Shown piece after piece: positions 14,730 through 24,010 of a DNA stretch of 46,598 bases. The translations under genes and the position numbers were made by a program. The DNA comes from Acidimicrobiaceae bacterium (lineage in GTDB: Bacteria > Actinomycetota > Acidimicrobiia > Acidimicrobiales > Bog-793), in assembly GCA_003136185.1 (NCBI GenBank), contig PLDN01000129.1:1-46598 (forward strand). The letters run 5' to 3'. Under the pieces are notes generated by a model. The model was not told where the DNA came from and made no database searches. It worked only from the letters and a program-made list of their open reading frames with translations. Numbering within the stretch: the stretch's first letter is position 1; each line of letters opens with the position of its first letter.

Positions 14730-16091
14730 TCACGGCCGATCGAGCAGTCGGGTGATCGCCTGGGAGAGGCGCTCTGCAACCGCGCGGCGAGGCCCGAGCG
14801 TGACGTGCTCGCCCCCTTCGACGACCCGGCGCCCCGCCACCGTGACTTCGTCGACGTCCGCCGGCGAGGCGCCGAACAGCACACGAGCGAGGAGAGCCTC
14901 GTCGGGCGGCGCGCCACTCCCGCTTCCAGCGCCCCCCGCCGCTCCCGCTCCCGCTGCTCCCGCCCCCGTCCCGGCCCCGGCTAACGCAGGCGACTCGTCC
15001 ACCCGCACAGTCACCCAGTCATCGAGTGGCTCCTCACCCCAGCCGAGCGAGTGGGCGCCGCCGGAGCTCCCGGCCTCGATGAGCGAGGCGATGCTCATGA
15101 TCCCGCGGCGTTCCTGGGTAAGGCGCTGGTGGGTCTCTAACGACCGGGTCTCTTCGAAGGGGTCGATCACGGCGTGCGAGTCACTGCCGACGCATAGCAC
15201 CGCACCGGATTCGGCCAGATCCGAGAACGGTCCGCCGCCGTCGCCGAGGTCCCGCTCGGTCGTGGGGCAGGCGCAGATGCCGCACCGGGCGAGCCCATAC
15301 CGGGTGACGTCCCGTGCCGTCAGATGGGTGGCGTGCACGGCGGTCGTCCGGTCGGAGAGTGCGCCGACAGACGCCAGCAGATCAGTCGGTGTCATCTGCG
15401 TCTCGGCCAGGCACTCCTCGTTCTCCTTGCGCTGCTCGGAGACGTGCACGTGAAGCGGTGCGCCTTCTTCGGCCGCCCAGGCCACGACCGAGCCCATCGC
15501 CGAGCGGGGGACGGCCCGGACGCTGTGGATAGCGGCGGCGAGCCGGGCCGGGACCGCCGCGGGTGTCCTCCCGAACCGCCCCGACTCCGACGCGGCTGTC
15601 ACCCTACGGCTCCAGGTATCCCCGTCACCATCGGAGAAACGCAGCTGCACCCCCTCCACCGCCGCCCCGCCCACGCCAGCCTGCAGGTAGCAAGTGTCGA
15701 GGAGCGTCAACCTGATCCCGGCGGCCTCCGCCGCGTCGACGATGGCCCAGCTCATCTCGTTCGGGTCGGCGTAAGGCACGCCGCCCGGACCGTGATGGAG
15801 GTAGTGGAACTCGCCGACGGCCGTCCAGCCCGCTAGGACCATCTCGGCGTAGACGCAGGTCGCGAGATCGCGATAGGAGTCAGGGTCGAGGCGCTCGGCG
15901 ACGGCGTACATCATCTGCCGCCACGTCCAGAAGTTTCCCGACCCGGTCTCACTCGCTCCCCGCAAGACGCGGTGGAACGCATGCGAGTGTGCGTTCACGA
16001 AGCCGGGAAGGCGGACGGTGCCCGCCGCCTCGCCCGCCAGCCCGGCCGCCGGCTTGCCCGCCGGCTTGCCCGCCGGCCCGCCGAGACTCAC
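14730..16091 (-). CDS. hutF: Formimidoylglutamate deiminase
   Basis: Hydrolyses N-formimino-L-glutamate to N-formyl-L-glutamate and ammonia, the deiminase branch of histidine degradation. Amidohydrolase motifs are 'LPGFVNAHSHAFHRVLRG', 'FWTWRQMMYAVAERLDPD', 'GWTAVGEFHYLHHG' (diagnostic for HutF), 'HVHVSEQRKENEEC' and 'LCVGSDSHAVIDPFEE' (metal-ligand Asp). Only about 27 residues precede the metal motif, made of repeated 'GKPAGKPA', whereas family members usually have about 50 forming part of a beta-sandwich. A Gly/Ala-only stretch of about 30 residues near position 375 is a second odd insertion. GTG start, 4 nt after the hutU stop. A guanine-deaminase-like identity is less likely. Confidence 0.9.
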   Translation of the reverse strand: MSLGGPAGKPAGKPAAGLAGEAAGTVRLPGFVNAHSHAFHRVLRGASETGSGNFWTWRQMMYAVAERLDPDSYRDLATCVYAEMVLAGWTAVGEFHYLHHGPGGVPYADPNEMSWAIVDAAEAAGIRLTLLDTCYLQAGVGGAAVEGVQLRFSDGDGDTWSRRVTAASESGRFGRTPAAVPARLAAAIHSVRAVPRSAMGSVVAWAAEEGAPLHVHVSEQRKENEECLAETQMTPTDLLASVGALSDRTTAVHATHLTARDVTRYGLARCGICACPTTERDLGDGGGPFSDLAESGAVLCVGSDSHAVIDPFEETRSLETHQRLTQERRGIMSIASLIEAGSSGGAHSLGWGEEPLDDWVTVRVDESPALAGAGTGAGAAGAGAAGGAGSGSGAPPDEALLARVLFGASPADVDEVTVAGRRVVEGGEHVTLGPRRAVAERLSQAITRLLDRP

Positions 16092-16095
16092 CGGC

Positions 16096-17793
16096 TCACC
16101 AGCCCTCCGGCCGTGCGAGACCCTCGGAGGGCAGCCAAACCCCTCGCTCGACGGCCGCCTCTCGGGCTGTCGGATAACCGGCGTCTGCGTGGCGCATCAC
16201 ACCGGTGCCCGGGTCGTTCGTCAGCACGCGCCGGAGCCGCTCGGCCGCGAGGGGTGTGCCGTCGGCCACTACGACGACGCCGGAGTGGATGGAGCGTCCG
16301 ATCCCGACGCCTCCACCGTGATGGACCGACACCCACGATGCCCCGGACGACGTGTTGAGCAGCGCGTTCAGGATCGGCCAGTCGGCGATGGCGTCCGACC
16401 CGTCCGCCATGGCCTCGGTCTCGCGGTAGGGCGAGGCGACCGAACCCGAGTCGAGGTGGTCGCGCCCGATGACGATCGGCGCCGAGACCGTGCCGGCCGC
16501 GACGAGGTCGTTGAAAGCGAGACCTGCGCGGTGCCTCTCGCCGTAACCGAGCCAGCAGATGCGTGCCGGCAGCCCCTGATAGGTCACCTTGTCCTCCGCC
16601 ATCCGTATCCACCGAAGCAGGTCCTCGGCCTCTGGGAAGGCGGAGATCACCGCCCGGTCGGTTGCGCCGATGTCGGACGGGTCTCCCGAGAGCGCCGCCC
16701 AGCGGAAAGGGCCCTTGCCCTCGCAGAAGAGCGGCCTGATGTAGGCCGGGACAAAACCCGGATATGCGAACGCCCGCTCGTAACCCTCCGCCTGCGCCTC
16801 GGCGCGGATGCCGTTGCCATAGTCGAAGACCTCGGCGCCCTTGTCCAAGAAGGCGACCATCCCGGCCACGTGCGCGGTCATCGAGGTCCGCGCACGCCGC
16901 AAGTACTCGTCGAGGTCACGCTCACGAAGCTCGGCGGCCTCCTCGAGGGACAGCCCGGCGGGGATGTAGGTCGTCGGATCGTGAGCCGAGGTCTGGTCGG
17001 TCACGATGTCGATCGGAACGTCTGACGAAGCAAGAGCCGGGACCAGCTCGGCCGCGTTGCCGATCAACGCGATCGACAGCGGTTGCCGATCAGCGGCCGC
17101 AGCCAATGCGAGCGCGACCGCCTCCGCCAGCGAGTCGGAGACGACATCGACGTAGCGAGTCTCTAGCCGGCGCTCGGCTCTAGAGCGGTCTACCTCGATG
17201 CAGATCGCCACGCCGCCGTTCATGGTCACGGCGAGTGGCTGCGCCCCTCCCATTCCTCCGAGCCCTGCGGTGAGGACGATGCGGCCAGCGAGCGTCCCGC
17301 CGTAGCGGGCGACGCCGATGGCGGCGAAAGTCTCGTAAGTCCCCTGCAGGATTCCCTGAGTGCCGATGTAGATCCAAGAGCCGGCAGTCATCTGGCCGTA
17401 CATGGTGAGGCCCATGCCCTCCAGGCGGCGGAACTCGGCGGGCGTGGCCCAGTCCGGGACGAGCAGCGAGTTCGCGATGAGCACGCGTGGCGCCCATTCG
17501 TGGGTCTGGAAGACACCGACCGGCTTGCCGGACTGGACGAGCAAGGTCTCGTCGTCACGAAGGTCGCGCAAGGTCTCGACGATCTTGTCGAAGGCCTCCC
17601 AGCTGCGGGCGGCCCGCCCGGACCCGCCGTAGACGACGAGGTCGTCTGGCCGCTCGGCCACTTCCGGGTCGAGGTTGTTCATGAGCATCCGGAGCGCCGC
17701 TTCCTGCGACCAGCCCCGGCAGCTCAGCTCCGAGCCTCGGGGCGCCCGCACCACTCGGGCACCGTGATCGCTCGGCCGGGGACCGGTCGTCAT
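16096..17793 (-). CDS. hutU: Urocanate hydratase
   Basis: Second step of histidine degradation: adds water to urocanate to give imidazolone-5-propionate, using tightly bound NAD+. The 565-aa length matches the family (about 550-560). Signatures are '[18 protein letters not shown]', '[19 protein letters not shown]' (dinucleotide-binding region), '[17 protein letters not shown]' and '[20 protein letters not shown]'. The ATG overlaps the hutH stop by 4 nt. hutF follows after a 4-nt gap. The first 30 residues are variable. Confidence 0.96.
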   Translation of the reverse strand: MTTGPRPSDHGARVVRAPRGSELSCRGWSQEAALRMLMNNLDPEVAERPDDLVVYGGSGRAARSWEAFDKIVETLRDLRDDETLLVQSGKPVGVFQTHEWAPRVLIANSLLVPDWATPAEFRRLEGMGLTMYGQMTAGSWIYIGTQGILQGTYETFAAIGVARYGGTLAGRIVLTAGLGGMGGAQPLAVTMNGGVAICIEVDRSRAERRLETRYVDVVSDSLAEAVALALAAAADRQPLSIALIGNAAELVPALASSDVPIDIVTDQTSAHDPTTYIPAGLSLEEAAELRERDLDEYLRRARTSMTAHVAGMVAFLDKGAEVFDYGNGIRAEAQAEGYERAFAYPGFVPAYIRPLFCEGKGPFRWAALSGDPSDIGATDRAVISAFPEAEDLLRWIRMAEDKVTYQGLPARICWLGYGERHRAGLAFNDLVAAGTVSAPIVIGRDHLDSGSVASPYRETEAMADGSDAIADWPILNALLNTSSGASWVSVHHGGGVGIGRSIHSGVVVVADGTPLAAERLRRVLTNDPGTGVMRHADAGYPTAREAAVERGVWLPSEGLARPEGW

Positions 17794-19394
17794 TCGAGTG
17801 CTCCTATCTCTTGTTCGACTGCCGCCAGCAACTCCCCCGAACGGACGAGCTCGATGGCGGCGTCTACGTCGGGCTTCAGCTCACGATCCTCGTCGAGGTG
17901 GGCCACGCGCTGCCGCAGTGCGCTGAGCGCTGCCTGCGTTCCCGGCGCGGACCGTAGCGGGGCCCGCAGCTCGCAGGCCTGGCCGGCGGCGAGTACCTCG
18001 AAGGCGATGACCACTTCGGCATTCGTCACGCACTCGCGCGCGTGCCGTGCGGCGATCATGCCCATGCTGACGTGGTCCTCCTGGCCGGCCGAGGACGTGA
18101 TCGAGTCCACGGCAGCCGGGTGGGCCAACGACTTCGACTCCGACACGAGCGACGCGGCGGTGTATTGGCAGACCATGAAGCCCGAGTTGACTCCGGCCTC
18201 TCCCACGAGAAACGGAGCCAACCCATTCGAAGTTTTCGGATCGAGCAGGCGGTACAGTCGCCGCTCCGAGATCGACGCCAGGCCTACGAGGGCGGCGGCT
18301 AGCGAGTCACATGCATGCGCGACCGGCTGACCGTGGAAGTTCCCACAGGAGAGGATCTCGTCGTCGTCGGGGAGGACGATTGGGTTGTCCGAGACGGACG
18401 CCAGCTCGATCTCGAGGGTCCGGATGGTCTGGGAGAGCACGTCCCGTAGAGCCCCGTGCACTTGCGGAGCGCATCGGATCGAGTACGCGTCCTGCACGAT
18501 GTGATGGCCTTCGCGGTGGGAGGCGAGGATTTCGCTGCCGGCGACGAGACGCACCAAGTTGCGGGCGGCAGCCTGTTGACCGGGGTGCGGCCGAAGACCG
18601 ACGACGCGCGGATCGAACGCCTGGTCCGTACCGAGAATTGCTTCGATCGTGAGAGCCGCCGCGATGTCCGCCGCCTTGGCCAACTTGCGAGCCCGATCGG
18701 CCGCGAGCGCGCCGACGGCGGTCATCCCCTGGGTCCCGTTTATAAGTGCGAGGCCTTCTTTCGCCTCGAGGACGAGCGGCTCGAGCCCACTCGCAGCGAG
18801 CGCCTCGCGGGCGGGCACAGGTGTCGCCGATCCAGGCACCCGGACCATGCCTTCGCCGATCGCAGCGAGCGCGAGGTGTGCGAGCGGCGCAAGGTCGCCC
18901 GATGCCCCGAGTGATCCTTGCTCGGGCACGACCGGAAGGATCTGATGTTCGAGCAGCTCGACGAAACGGTCCGCCACCTCCACCCTCACACCCGAGTACC
19001 CGAGAGCGAGGACATGCGCACGTAGCGCGAGCATGGCGCGGACCTCAGAGGGACTGAGCTCGTTGCCGACAGCGACCGCGTGAGAGCGGATGAGACCTCG
19101 CTGGAGCGCGGAAGAGTGGTCTGCCGACAGTCGCACGTCGGCCAAGCTGCCGAAACCCGTCGTGACGCCATAGACGACCTCGCCAGAGGCGAGCGCCCGC
19201 TCGACGACCGCACGGGAGGCTCGCACCCTCGGCGCGACGCCTTCGCCGAAGCGAGCCGGCGCACCGCCGGCAATAGCTACGACGTCGTCTATCGAGAGCG
19301 AACCACCGAGCTCCACTGAGCCGTCACCGGCGAGAGGAGACCGGCCATCGCCATTGATGGCAGCCTCGGGCACGGCGCCGATTCTGTCAGGCAC
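17790..19394 (-). CDS. hutH: Histidine ammonia-lyase
   Basis: First step of histidine degradation: L-histidine to trans-urocanate and ammonia. The 534-aa protein has the MIO prosthetic-group motif '[17 protein letters not shown]' (Ala164-Ser165-Gly166 cyclise), preceded by '[13 protein letters not shown]'. Further signatures are '[12 protein letters not shown]', '[14 protein letters not shown]', 'SVSDNPIV' and '[16 protein letters not shown]'. It starts at GTG 19394 with a non-conserved leader of about 30 residues before '[12 protein letters not shown]'. It heads the hutH-hutU-hutF run. No hut regulator, transporter or N-formylglutamate deformylase (hutG) is in the window. Confidence 0.96.
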   Translation of the reverse strand: MPDRIGAVPEAAINGDGRSPLAGDGSVELGGSLSIDDVVAIAGGAPARFGEGVAPRVRASRAVVERALASGEVVYGVTTGFGSLADVRLSADHSSALQRGLIRSHAVAVGNELSPSEVRAMLALRAHVLALGYSGVRVEVADRFVELLEHQILPVVPEQGSLGASGDLAPLAHLALAAIGEGMVRVPGSATPVPAREALAASGLEPLVLEAKEGLALINGTQGMTAVGALAADRARKLAKAADIAAALTIEAILGTDQAFDPRVVGLRPHPGQQAAARNLVRLVAGSEILASHREGHHIVQDAYSIRCAPQVHGALRDVLSQTIRTLEIELASVSDNPIVLPDDDEILSCGNFHGQPVAHACDSLAAALVGLASISERRLYRLLDPKTSNGLAPFLVGEAGVNSGFMVCQYTAASLVSESKSLAHPAAVDSITSSAGQEDHVSMGMIAARHARECVTNAEVVIAFEVLAAGQACELRAPLRSAPGTQAALSALRQRVAHLDEDRELKPDVDAAIELVRSGELLAAVEQEIGALE

Positions 19395-19423
19395 AGAGGC
19401 TTTCGGGGGTCACGACGGACGTT

Positions 19424-19481
19424 TCGGGTTTCAGGAGGGGCCAATCGGGTTTCACGCGGGGCCTTCGGGGTTCAAGGCTTA
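19424..19481. repeat. Degenerate 20-21-nt tandem repeat upstream of hutH
   Basis: About 2.8 units beginning TCGGGTTTCA or TCGGGGTTCA followed by a G-rich half (19424, 19445, 19465). They fill the 77-nt gap between hutH and the 3' end of the methyltransferase gene and run into its last codons. This is also where a hutH promoter would be expected; no clear -10/-35 was recognised. Confidence 0.6.
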
Positions 19482-20365
19482 GTCGCCCGGAGCGAGTACA
19501 TCATCGGAATGTTCGGAATCTCCGGCGGCGTGATCCAGACGCGTGGCGCCGACTCGACGAGGAAAGGAAACCGCCCGAAACCGCACTCGGGGAACTCGTG
19601 CAGGAACTCGAGCCTCAGGCCGGCGTCGATCACGGACGTGACCACCTCCGAGAGCGGATGGGGCCACTCAACGGTCTTCGTGTTCTCCAGCCGGGCCTCC
19701 GGATCCGCGTAGTCACGGTCGTCGTCCCAGACATGCGGGCCCTCGTTGAAGTAGGGATGTTCGATGGTGAGGTCGTTGTCGGCAAACATCGAAGTGAGCG
19801 GATGGAACTCCGACAGGTAGAGCACCCCGCCGGGCCGGAGCAGGTCGGCGATGACCTCCGCCCACGCTCGCAGGTCCGGCAGCCAGTTGATCGCACCCTT
19901 GCCGGTGTAGACGACGTCGTAGGTCTCGCCGAGTGCCTCCCGAGCCTCGTAGACGTTCGCCTCTACGAAACGGGCCCCGATCCCCAGCTCAGCCGCCAGC
20001 TCGCGGGCGGCGTCGAGCGCTGGAGCGGAAAAGTCGAGGCCGGTCACCCGGGCGCCCATGCGGGCGAGGCCGAGCGTGTCCATGCCGAAGTGGCATTGGA
20101 GGTGGACGAGGTCCTTGCCTGAGATGTCAGGGAGCTCCGCGAGCTCGAAGTCGTGCAGGGTCTCGATGCCAGCTTTGAACTCGTCAACCCGATAGAAACG
20201 CGACCTGACATGGATCGGCGTCAGCTCGTCCCAGGTGGCGCGGTTGAACTCGAGCCACCTCTCGGCCTCGGGTCTGTTCTCCGAATCAGGACTGGTCTCC
20301 GAGTCGGGACTGGTCTCCGAATCAGGACTGGTCTCCGAGTCGGGACTGGGTTGACGCTCCGGCAT
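19472..20365 (-). CDS. Class I SAM-dependent methyltransferase
   Basis: A 297-aa protein from ATG 20365. The track ORF begins 59 codons earlier, but that extension is Arg/Ala-rich and the methyltransferase homology starts after it. The SAM fold is seen as 'LVHLQCHFGMDTLGLARMGARVTGLDFSAPALDAAREL' (motif I with a Q-C-H variant and the acidic strand-2 end), then 'YDVVYTGKGAINWLPDL' and 'LLRPGGVLYLSEFHP'. Residues 7-30 are four 'PDSETS'-type repeats encoded by an 18-nt tandem repeat, probably a disordered N-terminus. The substrate is unknown; the family includes small-molecule methyltransferases. It stands 77 nt upstream of hutH on the same strand. Confidence 0.85.
   Translation of the reverse strand: MPERQPSPDSETSPDSETSPDSETSPDSENRPEAERWLEFNRATWDELTPIHVRSRFYRVDEFKAGIETLHDFELAELPDISGKDLVHLQCHFGMDTLGLARMGARVTGLDFSAPALDAARELAAELGIGARFVEANVYEAREALGETYDVVYTGKGAINWLPDLRAWAEVIADLLRPGGVLYLSEFHPLTSMFADNDLTIEHPYFNEGPHVWDDDRDYADPEARLENTKTVEWPHPLSEVVTSVIDAGLRLEFLHEFPECGFGRFPFLVESAPRVWITPPEIPNIPMMYSLRATKP
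20272..20343. repeat. Four 18-nt tandem repeats inside the methyltransferase N-terminus
   Basis: The unit is (G)ACTGGTCTCCGA(A/G)TC(A/G)G. The A/G variants alternate strictly, so the true period is 36 nt (two near-identical 36-mers). It is in frame and encodes Pro-Asp-Ser-Glu-Thr-Ser repeats. The alternation implies a recent duplication of an existing dimer. Confidence 0.9.
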
Positions 20366-20508
20366 CCGCGAGACTCTACGAGGTGAGCGAGCATTCGCTC
20401 GGAAAGCGGGGATCCGGGCTTCACTACCAAACGGACACGTACGGGCTACGAGCCGAGGCCTCGGGGCAGCTATAGCCAACCGGGCCGCCCTCGCCCAGCT
20501 CGCCGACC

Positions 20509-21063
20509 ATGCAGGGCTCCGAGCTCGCCTACCGGCCAGCACTGCGGGCCGAGGAGCGGCAGCTCCATCCGCAGGCTCTGGTCCTCGAGATGGGTTACTG
20601 GGACGAGCTCGACTGGAGGCAGGGTGGCCGGCAAGTGAACCTCGGCGACCCGTCGTTCGACCGAGAGGTCGCGCAACGCATGCGGGCGTTCGTCAAGGCA
20701 GTTGAGATGCCACACATTCCGATCGTGCTGTTGAGCGTTCCTTTGGTCGACCCTCTGCCCTGGCCGGACGGCTCGCCGGCTCCGCAGGCTTCACCCACTC
20801 GGCACCGGATCATCAACGCGCTGCTGCAGTCGCTCGCGAAGGAGTACCCACGCACGGTGCACTACTTCGACATCTCCCCGTGGGTGACGCCTGGCGGTCG
20901 TTTCGACGCGTATGTCGACGGCGGGATCTGCCGGAACTCAGACGGCGTGCACCTCTACGTCGGTGCGTTCCCCAATCTCACTCCGACATATTGCGGGGAG
21001 CACCTGCAGGAGGCCTTCCTCGCCTACATCCGCGAGCTCGTGCTCGGGGGCGACCACGGGTAG
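20509..21063 (+). pseudogene. Remnant of an SGNH-domain (OafA-type acyltransferase) gene
   Basis: 184 codons resembling the C-terminal SGNH hydrolase-like domain of OafA-type acyltransferases: 'ALVLEMGYWDELD' (strand plus Trp, block III-like), 'VLLSVPLVDPLP', 'HYFDISPWVTPGG' and the catalytic Asp-His motif 'NSDGVHLY'. The nucleophile block (GDS) and all membrane helices are missing. A TAG lies 12 codons upstream in frame, and the codons before it ('TYGLRAEASGQL', then stop) look like further SGNH sequence, so the gene is probably truncated with a nonsense codon. A complete relative is at 37825. A short functional protein from ATG 20509 cannot be excluded. Confidence 0.6.
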
Positions 21064-21108
21064 GAGCAGCCTTGGCGGCCCACCGCCCGGACCGGCCGAC
21101 CGGCCGAC

Positions 21109-21139
21109 AGCCGACTAGTCGACGGCCGACTAGTCGGCT
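21109..21139. terminator. Perfect 13-bp hairpin between convergent genes, likely bidirectional terminator
   Basis: AGCCGACTAGTCG (21109-21121) and CGACTAGTCGGCT (21127-21139) are exact reverse complements around a 5-nt loop. It lies 46 nt after the SGNH remnant and covers two of the three bases of the lipoprotein stop codon (21138-21140). No U-tract is present, as is common in high-GC actinobacteria. Confidence 0.65.
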
Positions 21140-22655
21140 AGGGAGATGCGACCGGCTCGGCGACCGTCGTGAACGAGTGGAGCACCGTCTTCGCGACCTG
21201 GCCCGAGCCGGACAAACCGATCCAGACCAGCCGCGGGTGCTCGAGGCCGCCACCCGTCACCTGCACCTCGAGGACGCCCATCTGCGGCACGCCGTACGGG
21301 CAGACCGTGAAGTGGTCGACGGTCAGGCAGGAGGTCGAGAGCTCTCCCCGTCCGGAGTCGGCCTTCCACGGGTGAAGGTCCATCCGCAGGCCGTTGCCGG
21401 AACTCCCGAAGAGAGCCGTCGCCGTCGGCTGTTCGAAGGGGCACGGTGGGTAGAGGTTCTTCTGGTCCGAGTCGAAGAGGATCTGGCCGGCGGGGAGCGA
21501 CGCGACTGCGGTCGAGCACACCGGCTCGTTGCTGATGTCGGTGTAGCTCGTCTTCCATGACTTCGGGACCCACACGCCGAGGCCGTGCCAGCTGACGAGA
21601 TGCCAGTCTGATCCTGGCTTGGCGACCTGCCCGGTGCCGAGCGCCGTGAGGCGAGGCGCGAAGCGGAGGGTGCCTGCGATCTCGGGGGCGAGGGGGCCCT
21701 GAGTGACGACTTCTTCCAGCAATCCTGGGACGTACAACGTCACCCCTGTTGCGCTCACCGGGCCGACGATGACCTCGACCCCGTGTATCTCGACAGGAGG
21801 CCTGTCTGCGTACTTCGGCGGCACCTGCGTGATGTCTCGGAGATAAGCGATGTTTGGCGGCCCCGACTTGGTACCGCAGCCCGAGAGCGGTGCGGCCCCG
21901 CCGAGCACGAGCTCACCAGGCGGCGCCGGGTCGACGCATTCACCACTGCCGGGGATCTGGACCCACCATTTGCCCGGGACCGAGAGCTGCACGTCGCCGA
22001 AGGGCACAGCGACGAGATGCTTGAGCGTCGAGCTCGTGAACGGCCCGACCGTCACGTGAAACGGGTCCGACGCCGGGCCACCGCAGCTCACCTCGGTAGT
22101 CGGGACGTCGAAGATGAAGAAGGTTTTGTGAATGCCGACGAGGTGCACCAGGGCCGATGGGAAACTGGCACAAAGGTTTCCGCCACCCCACAGCCAGATC
22201 TTCGGCACGGTGACCGTCGTAGTAGCGGTGGCGGGCAGACCTGGCGTGAGCGTGACAACCCGGGCAAGACCGGTCGTGGCGTTGACGTAGGTAGGCGTGG
22301 CGCCCGTCGGACGATTCACATGCAGCGCCTGCTCGAGGCTCGGCCAGCTCGTCAGCTCACAAGTGTGCGTCGTTCGAACCGTGATCGTGTCGTAGAAGAC
22401 GGTCTTGGACTTCGGGGTGCCGTGGGTGGCAGAAGACATCGAGACCCTGAGCCAAGAGGCCAGGCAGGCCGGAGCGCTCTTCGACGACGCGAGAGATAGC
22501 TTTGGCAGGGGCGTGCTGGTCAGATGTGCGACTGCCGACTTGAAGGGAAGTCGGCGTGCTGCCGCCGGAGACGAGCAGCCCGCAGCGCCGACCGTGAGTG
22601 CCGCCACGGCGGCGGTCGTGGCCAACCAAGTCTTCGGTCTCTTCACGTGTCCCAT
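21138..22655 (-). CDS. Predicted secreted lipoprotein
   Basis: A 505-aa protein with a type II signal peptide: a basic start (KRPKTW), a hydrophobic core and the lipobox 'VGAAGC' with lipidated Cys at about 27. It would be anchored on the outer face of the membrane. The mature part is Thr/Ser/Pro-rich with scattered Cys pairs ('LTSWPSLEQAL', 'CGGPASDPFHVTVGPF') and an N-terminal half reminiscent of DUF4232-like extracellular domains. I recognise no enzyme motif. The C-terminal 50 residues ('VCPYGVPQ', 'IGLSGSGQVAKTVLHSF') are closely similar to the tail of the small gene just upstream (22698), indicating a former paralogue there. Confidence 0.8.
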   Translation of the reverse strand: MGHVKRPKTWLATTAAVAALTVGAAGCSSPAAARRLPFKSAVAHLTSTPLPKLSLASSKSAPACLASWLRVSMSSATHGTPKSKTVFYDTITVRTTHTCELTSWPSLEQALHVNRPTGATPTYVNATTGLARVVTLTPGLPATATTTVTVPKIWLWGGGNLCASFPSALVHLVGIHKTFFIFDVPTTEVSCGGPASDPFHVTVGPFTSSTLKHLVAVPFGDVQLSVPGKWWVQIPGSGECVDPAPPGELVLGGAAPLSGCGTKSGPPNIAYLRDITQVPPKYADRPPVEIHGVEVIVGPVSATGVTLYVPGLLEEVVTQGPLAPEIAGTLRFAPRLTALGTGQVAKPGSDWHLVSWHGLGVWVPKSWKTSYTDISNEPVCSTAVASLPAGQILFDSDQKNLYPPCPFEQPTATALFGSSGNGLRMDLHPWKADSGRGELSTSCLTVDHFTVCPYGVPQMGVLEVQVTGGGLEHPRLVWIGLSGSGQVAKTVLHSFTTVAEPVASP

Positions 22656-22697
22656 GCAGACAAGAAGCCTACGACCGCTCGAGTCGCGTACTTGTTC

Positions 22698-23006
22698 TCA
22701 CCCTGGTTTCATCGAATTGAGGATCTTTCGGGCGGTCTGGCCGCTGCCGCTCAGGCCGATGCGGACGAGCATGGCATGGGGGAGTGAGCCGCCCGAGACC
22801 CGCAAGTCGAGCACGTCGAAGCCGGGAGTCGCATAGGGACAGACCTGCAGCTTCACGTACGCCCTCGCGAACGCCTCGTCAGTAGCGTCGGCCGCCGCGC
22901 CGAGGTCGCCGCAGTAGGCCACGAGTGCCGCAAGGACCTGCCGGTGGGCGGAGCCGTACCAGCTCACGTAGCGCCCGTCGCTCTCATCGCCCCGGCCAGC
23001 CGTCAT
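22698..23006 (-). pseudogene. Chimeric remnant: ECF sigma-factor N-terminus fused to lipoprotein C-terminus
   Basis: A 102-codon ORF joining two unrelated pieces in frame. Residues about 12-52 resemble the start of sigma-70 region 2 of actinobacterial ECF factors ('WYGSAHRQVLAALVAYCGD', 'DATDEAFARAYVKL'). From residue 54 the sequence matches the C-terminus of the adjacent lipoprotein ('VCPYATPGF', 'VRIGLSGSGQTARKILNS'). The simplest reading is a deletion between a sigma gene and a downstream lipoprotein paralogue. It lacks sigma region 4 and any signal peptide, so it cannot act as either parent. It starts at ATG 23006 and lies 42 nt upstream of the intact lipoprotein gene. Confidence 0.7.
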
Positions 23007-23066
23007 CTCATGGTTATAAGCCCCGAGAGGGCGTTTCGCGTTGGGCCGCCGGCCCGGCAGGCTGGC

Positions 23067-23888
23067 TCAGGCTCGCCCGGCAGTGAAGAGCGCCACTTCT
23101 GTCGTGATTCGGAAGTCGCCGGTGTCGGCGATCACAGCGCTGACGGCCGCGGACAGGCGGGCGATCATGTCGGCCCCCCGCTCGGCGGTGACTTTGGCGG
23201 CCGTCGTCGACGAGGCATGGCGCAAGAGCGGCCCCGGGTCGGTGAGGACGACCTCGCTCGCGAGGATCGTCAGGTCGACCTCGTCGAAGGCATCGGTCAG
23301 CATCGCCCCCAAGGTGGCTGGCGGAAGGCGTGTGTTCAGAAACCCAAGATCCCTCAAGTCACCATCGATCCCCTCCTCCTCGAGGAGCGGGATCCAGAGA
23401 TCCCTCGCCTGCGCCAGGTGCCGCGGACCCCCGACGGCGGCCACCAGCCGACCGCCCCTCCGGAGGACGCGTCGCGCCTCACGCACGCCGAGCGCCGGCT
23501 CGGGCACGTGATACAGCATGTGCATCATCAGCACGGCGTCGACGCTCGCGCGGGCGATGGGTAGGCGCTGCGCGTCGGCTACGACGAGGCCCGCCGGTTG
23601 CGAGGTGACCCCCCGGAGCATCCCGATCGAGAGGTCCGCGCCGACAACGGCGCCCCCTTGCGAGACGAGCGCTGCGAGATAGGTCCCGTATCCGCAGCCC
23701 ACGTCGAGGACGCGCCCACTCGCGGCATCCCCGAGAGCGTGCAGCACGGCCGCGGCAAGGTTGATCCGCGGCTGTTGGAATTCGTACAGCGAGGCCCGGT
23801 CCGCCAGCAGCCGCCCGTCGGCGTACGCAACCGATTTCAGATATTCGCGATCAGCGCGACGCTCCATGACCACGACATCCTGCCTCAC
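23067..23888 (-). CDS. Class I SAM-dependent methyltransferase (UbiE/Methyltransf_11 type)
   Basis: A 273-aa protein. SAM motif I is 'VLDVGCGYGTYLAALVSQG' with the acidic end 'VVGADLS'; then come 'VVADAQRLPIARASVDAVLMMHMLYHV' (motifs II/III) and 'VLRRGGRLVAAVGG'. The N-terminus 'LASLYEFQQPRI'-like segment is typical of small-molecule methyltransferases. The substrate is unknown. It is a stand-alone gene 60 nt upstream of the sigma/lipoprotein chimera. The start is taken at 23888; Met at codon 8 is an alternative. Confidence 0.88.
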   Translation of the reverse strand: MRQDVVVMERRADREYLKSVAYADGRLLADRASLYEFQQPRINLAAAVLHALGDAASGRVLDVGCGYGTYLAALVSQGGAVVGADLSIGMLRGVTSQPAGLVVADAQRLPIARASVDAVLMMHMLYHVPEPALGVREARRVLRRGGRLVAAVGGPRHLAQARDLWIPLLEEEGIDGDLRDLGFLNTRLPPATLGAMLTDAFDEVDLTILASEVVLTDPGPLLRHASSTTAAKVTAERGADMIARLSAAVSAVIADTGDFRITTEVALFTAGRA

Positions 23889-23934
23889 GCCTCCACACGA
23901 CGAGCGTGCGACCCAGTGACCGGCTGAGCCTCCC

Positions 23935-23971
23935 GGACCGCGGGTCGCGACTAGCGCCGTCCCCGCGGTCC
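23935..23971. terminator. 10-bp hairpin downstream of the sedolisin gene
   Basis: GGACCGCGGG (23935-23944) is exactly complementary to CCCGCGGTCC (23962-23971) with a 17-nt loop. It lies 40 nt past the sedolisin stop (24011) in the 122-nt gap before the methyltransferase start (23888), so it probably terminates the peptidase transcript. No U-tract is present. Confidence 0.5.
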
Positions 23972-24010
23972 GACAGGCTTCGAACCGAGCTTGCTATTGC
24001 TGGAGTGGCC

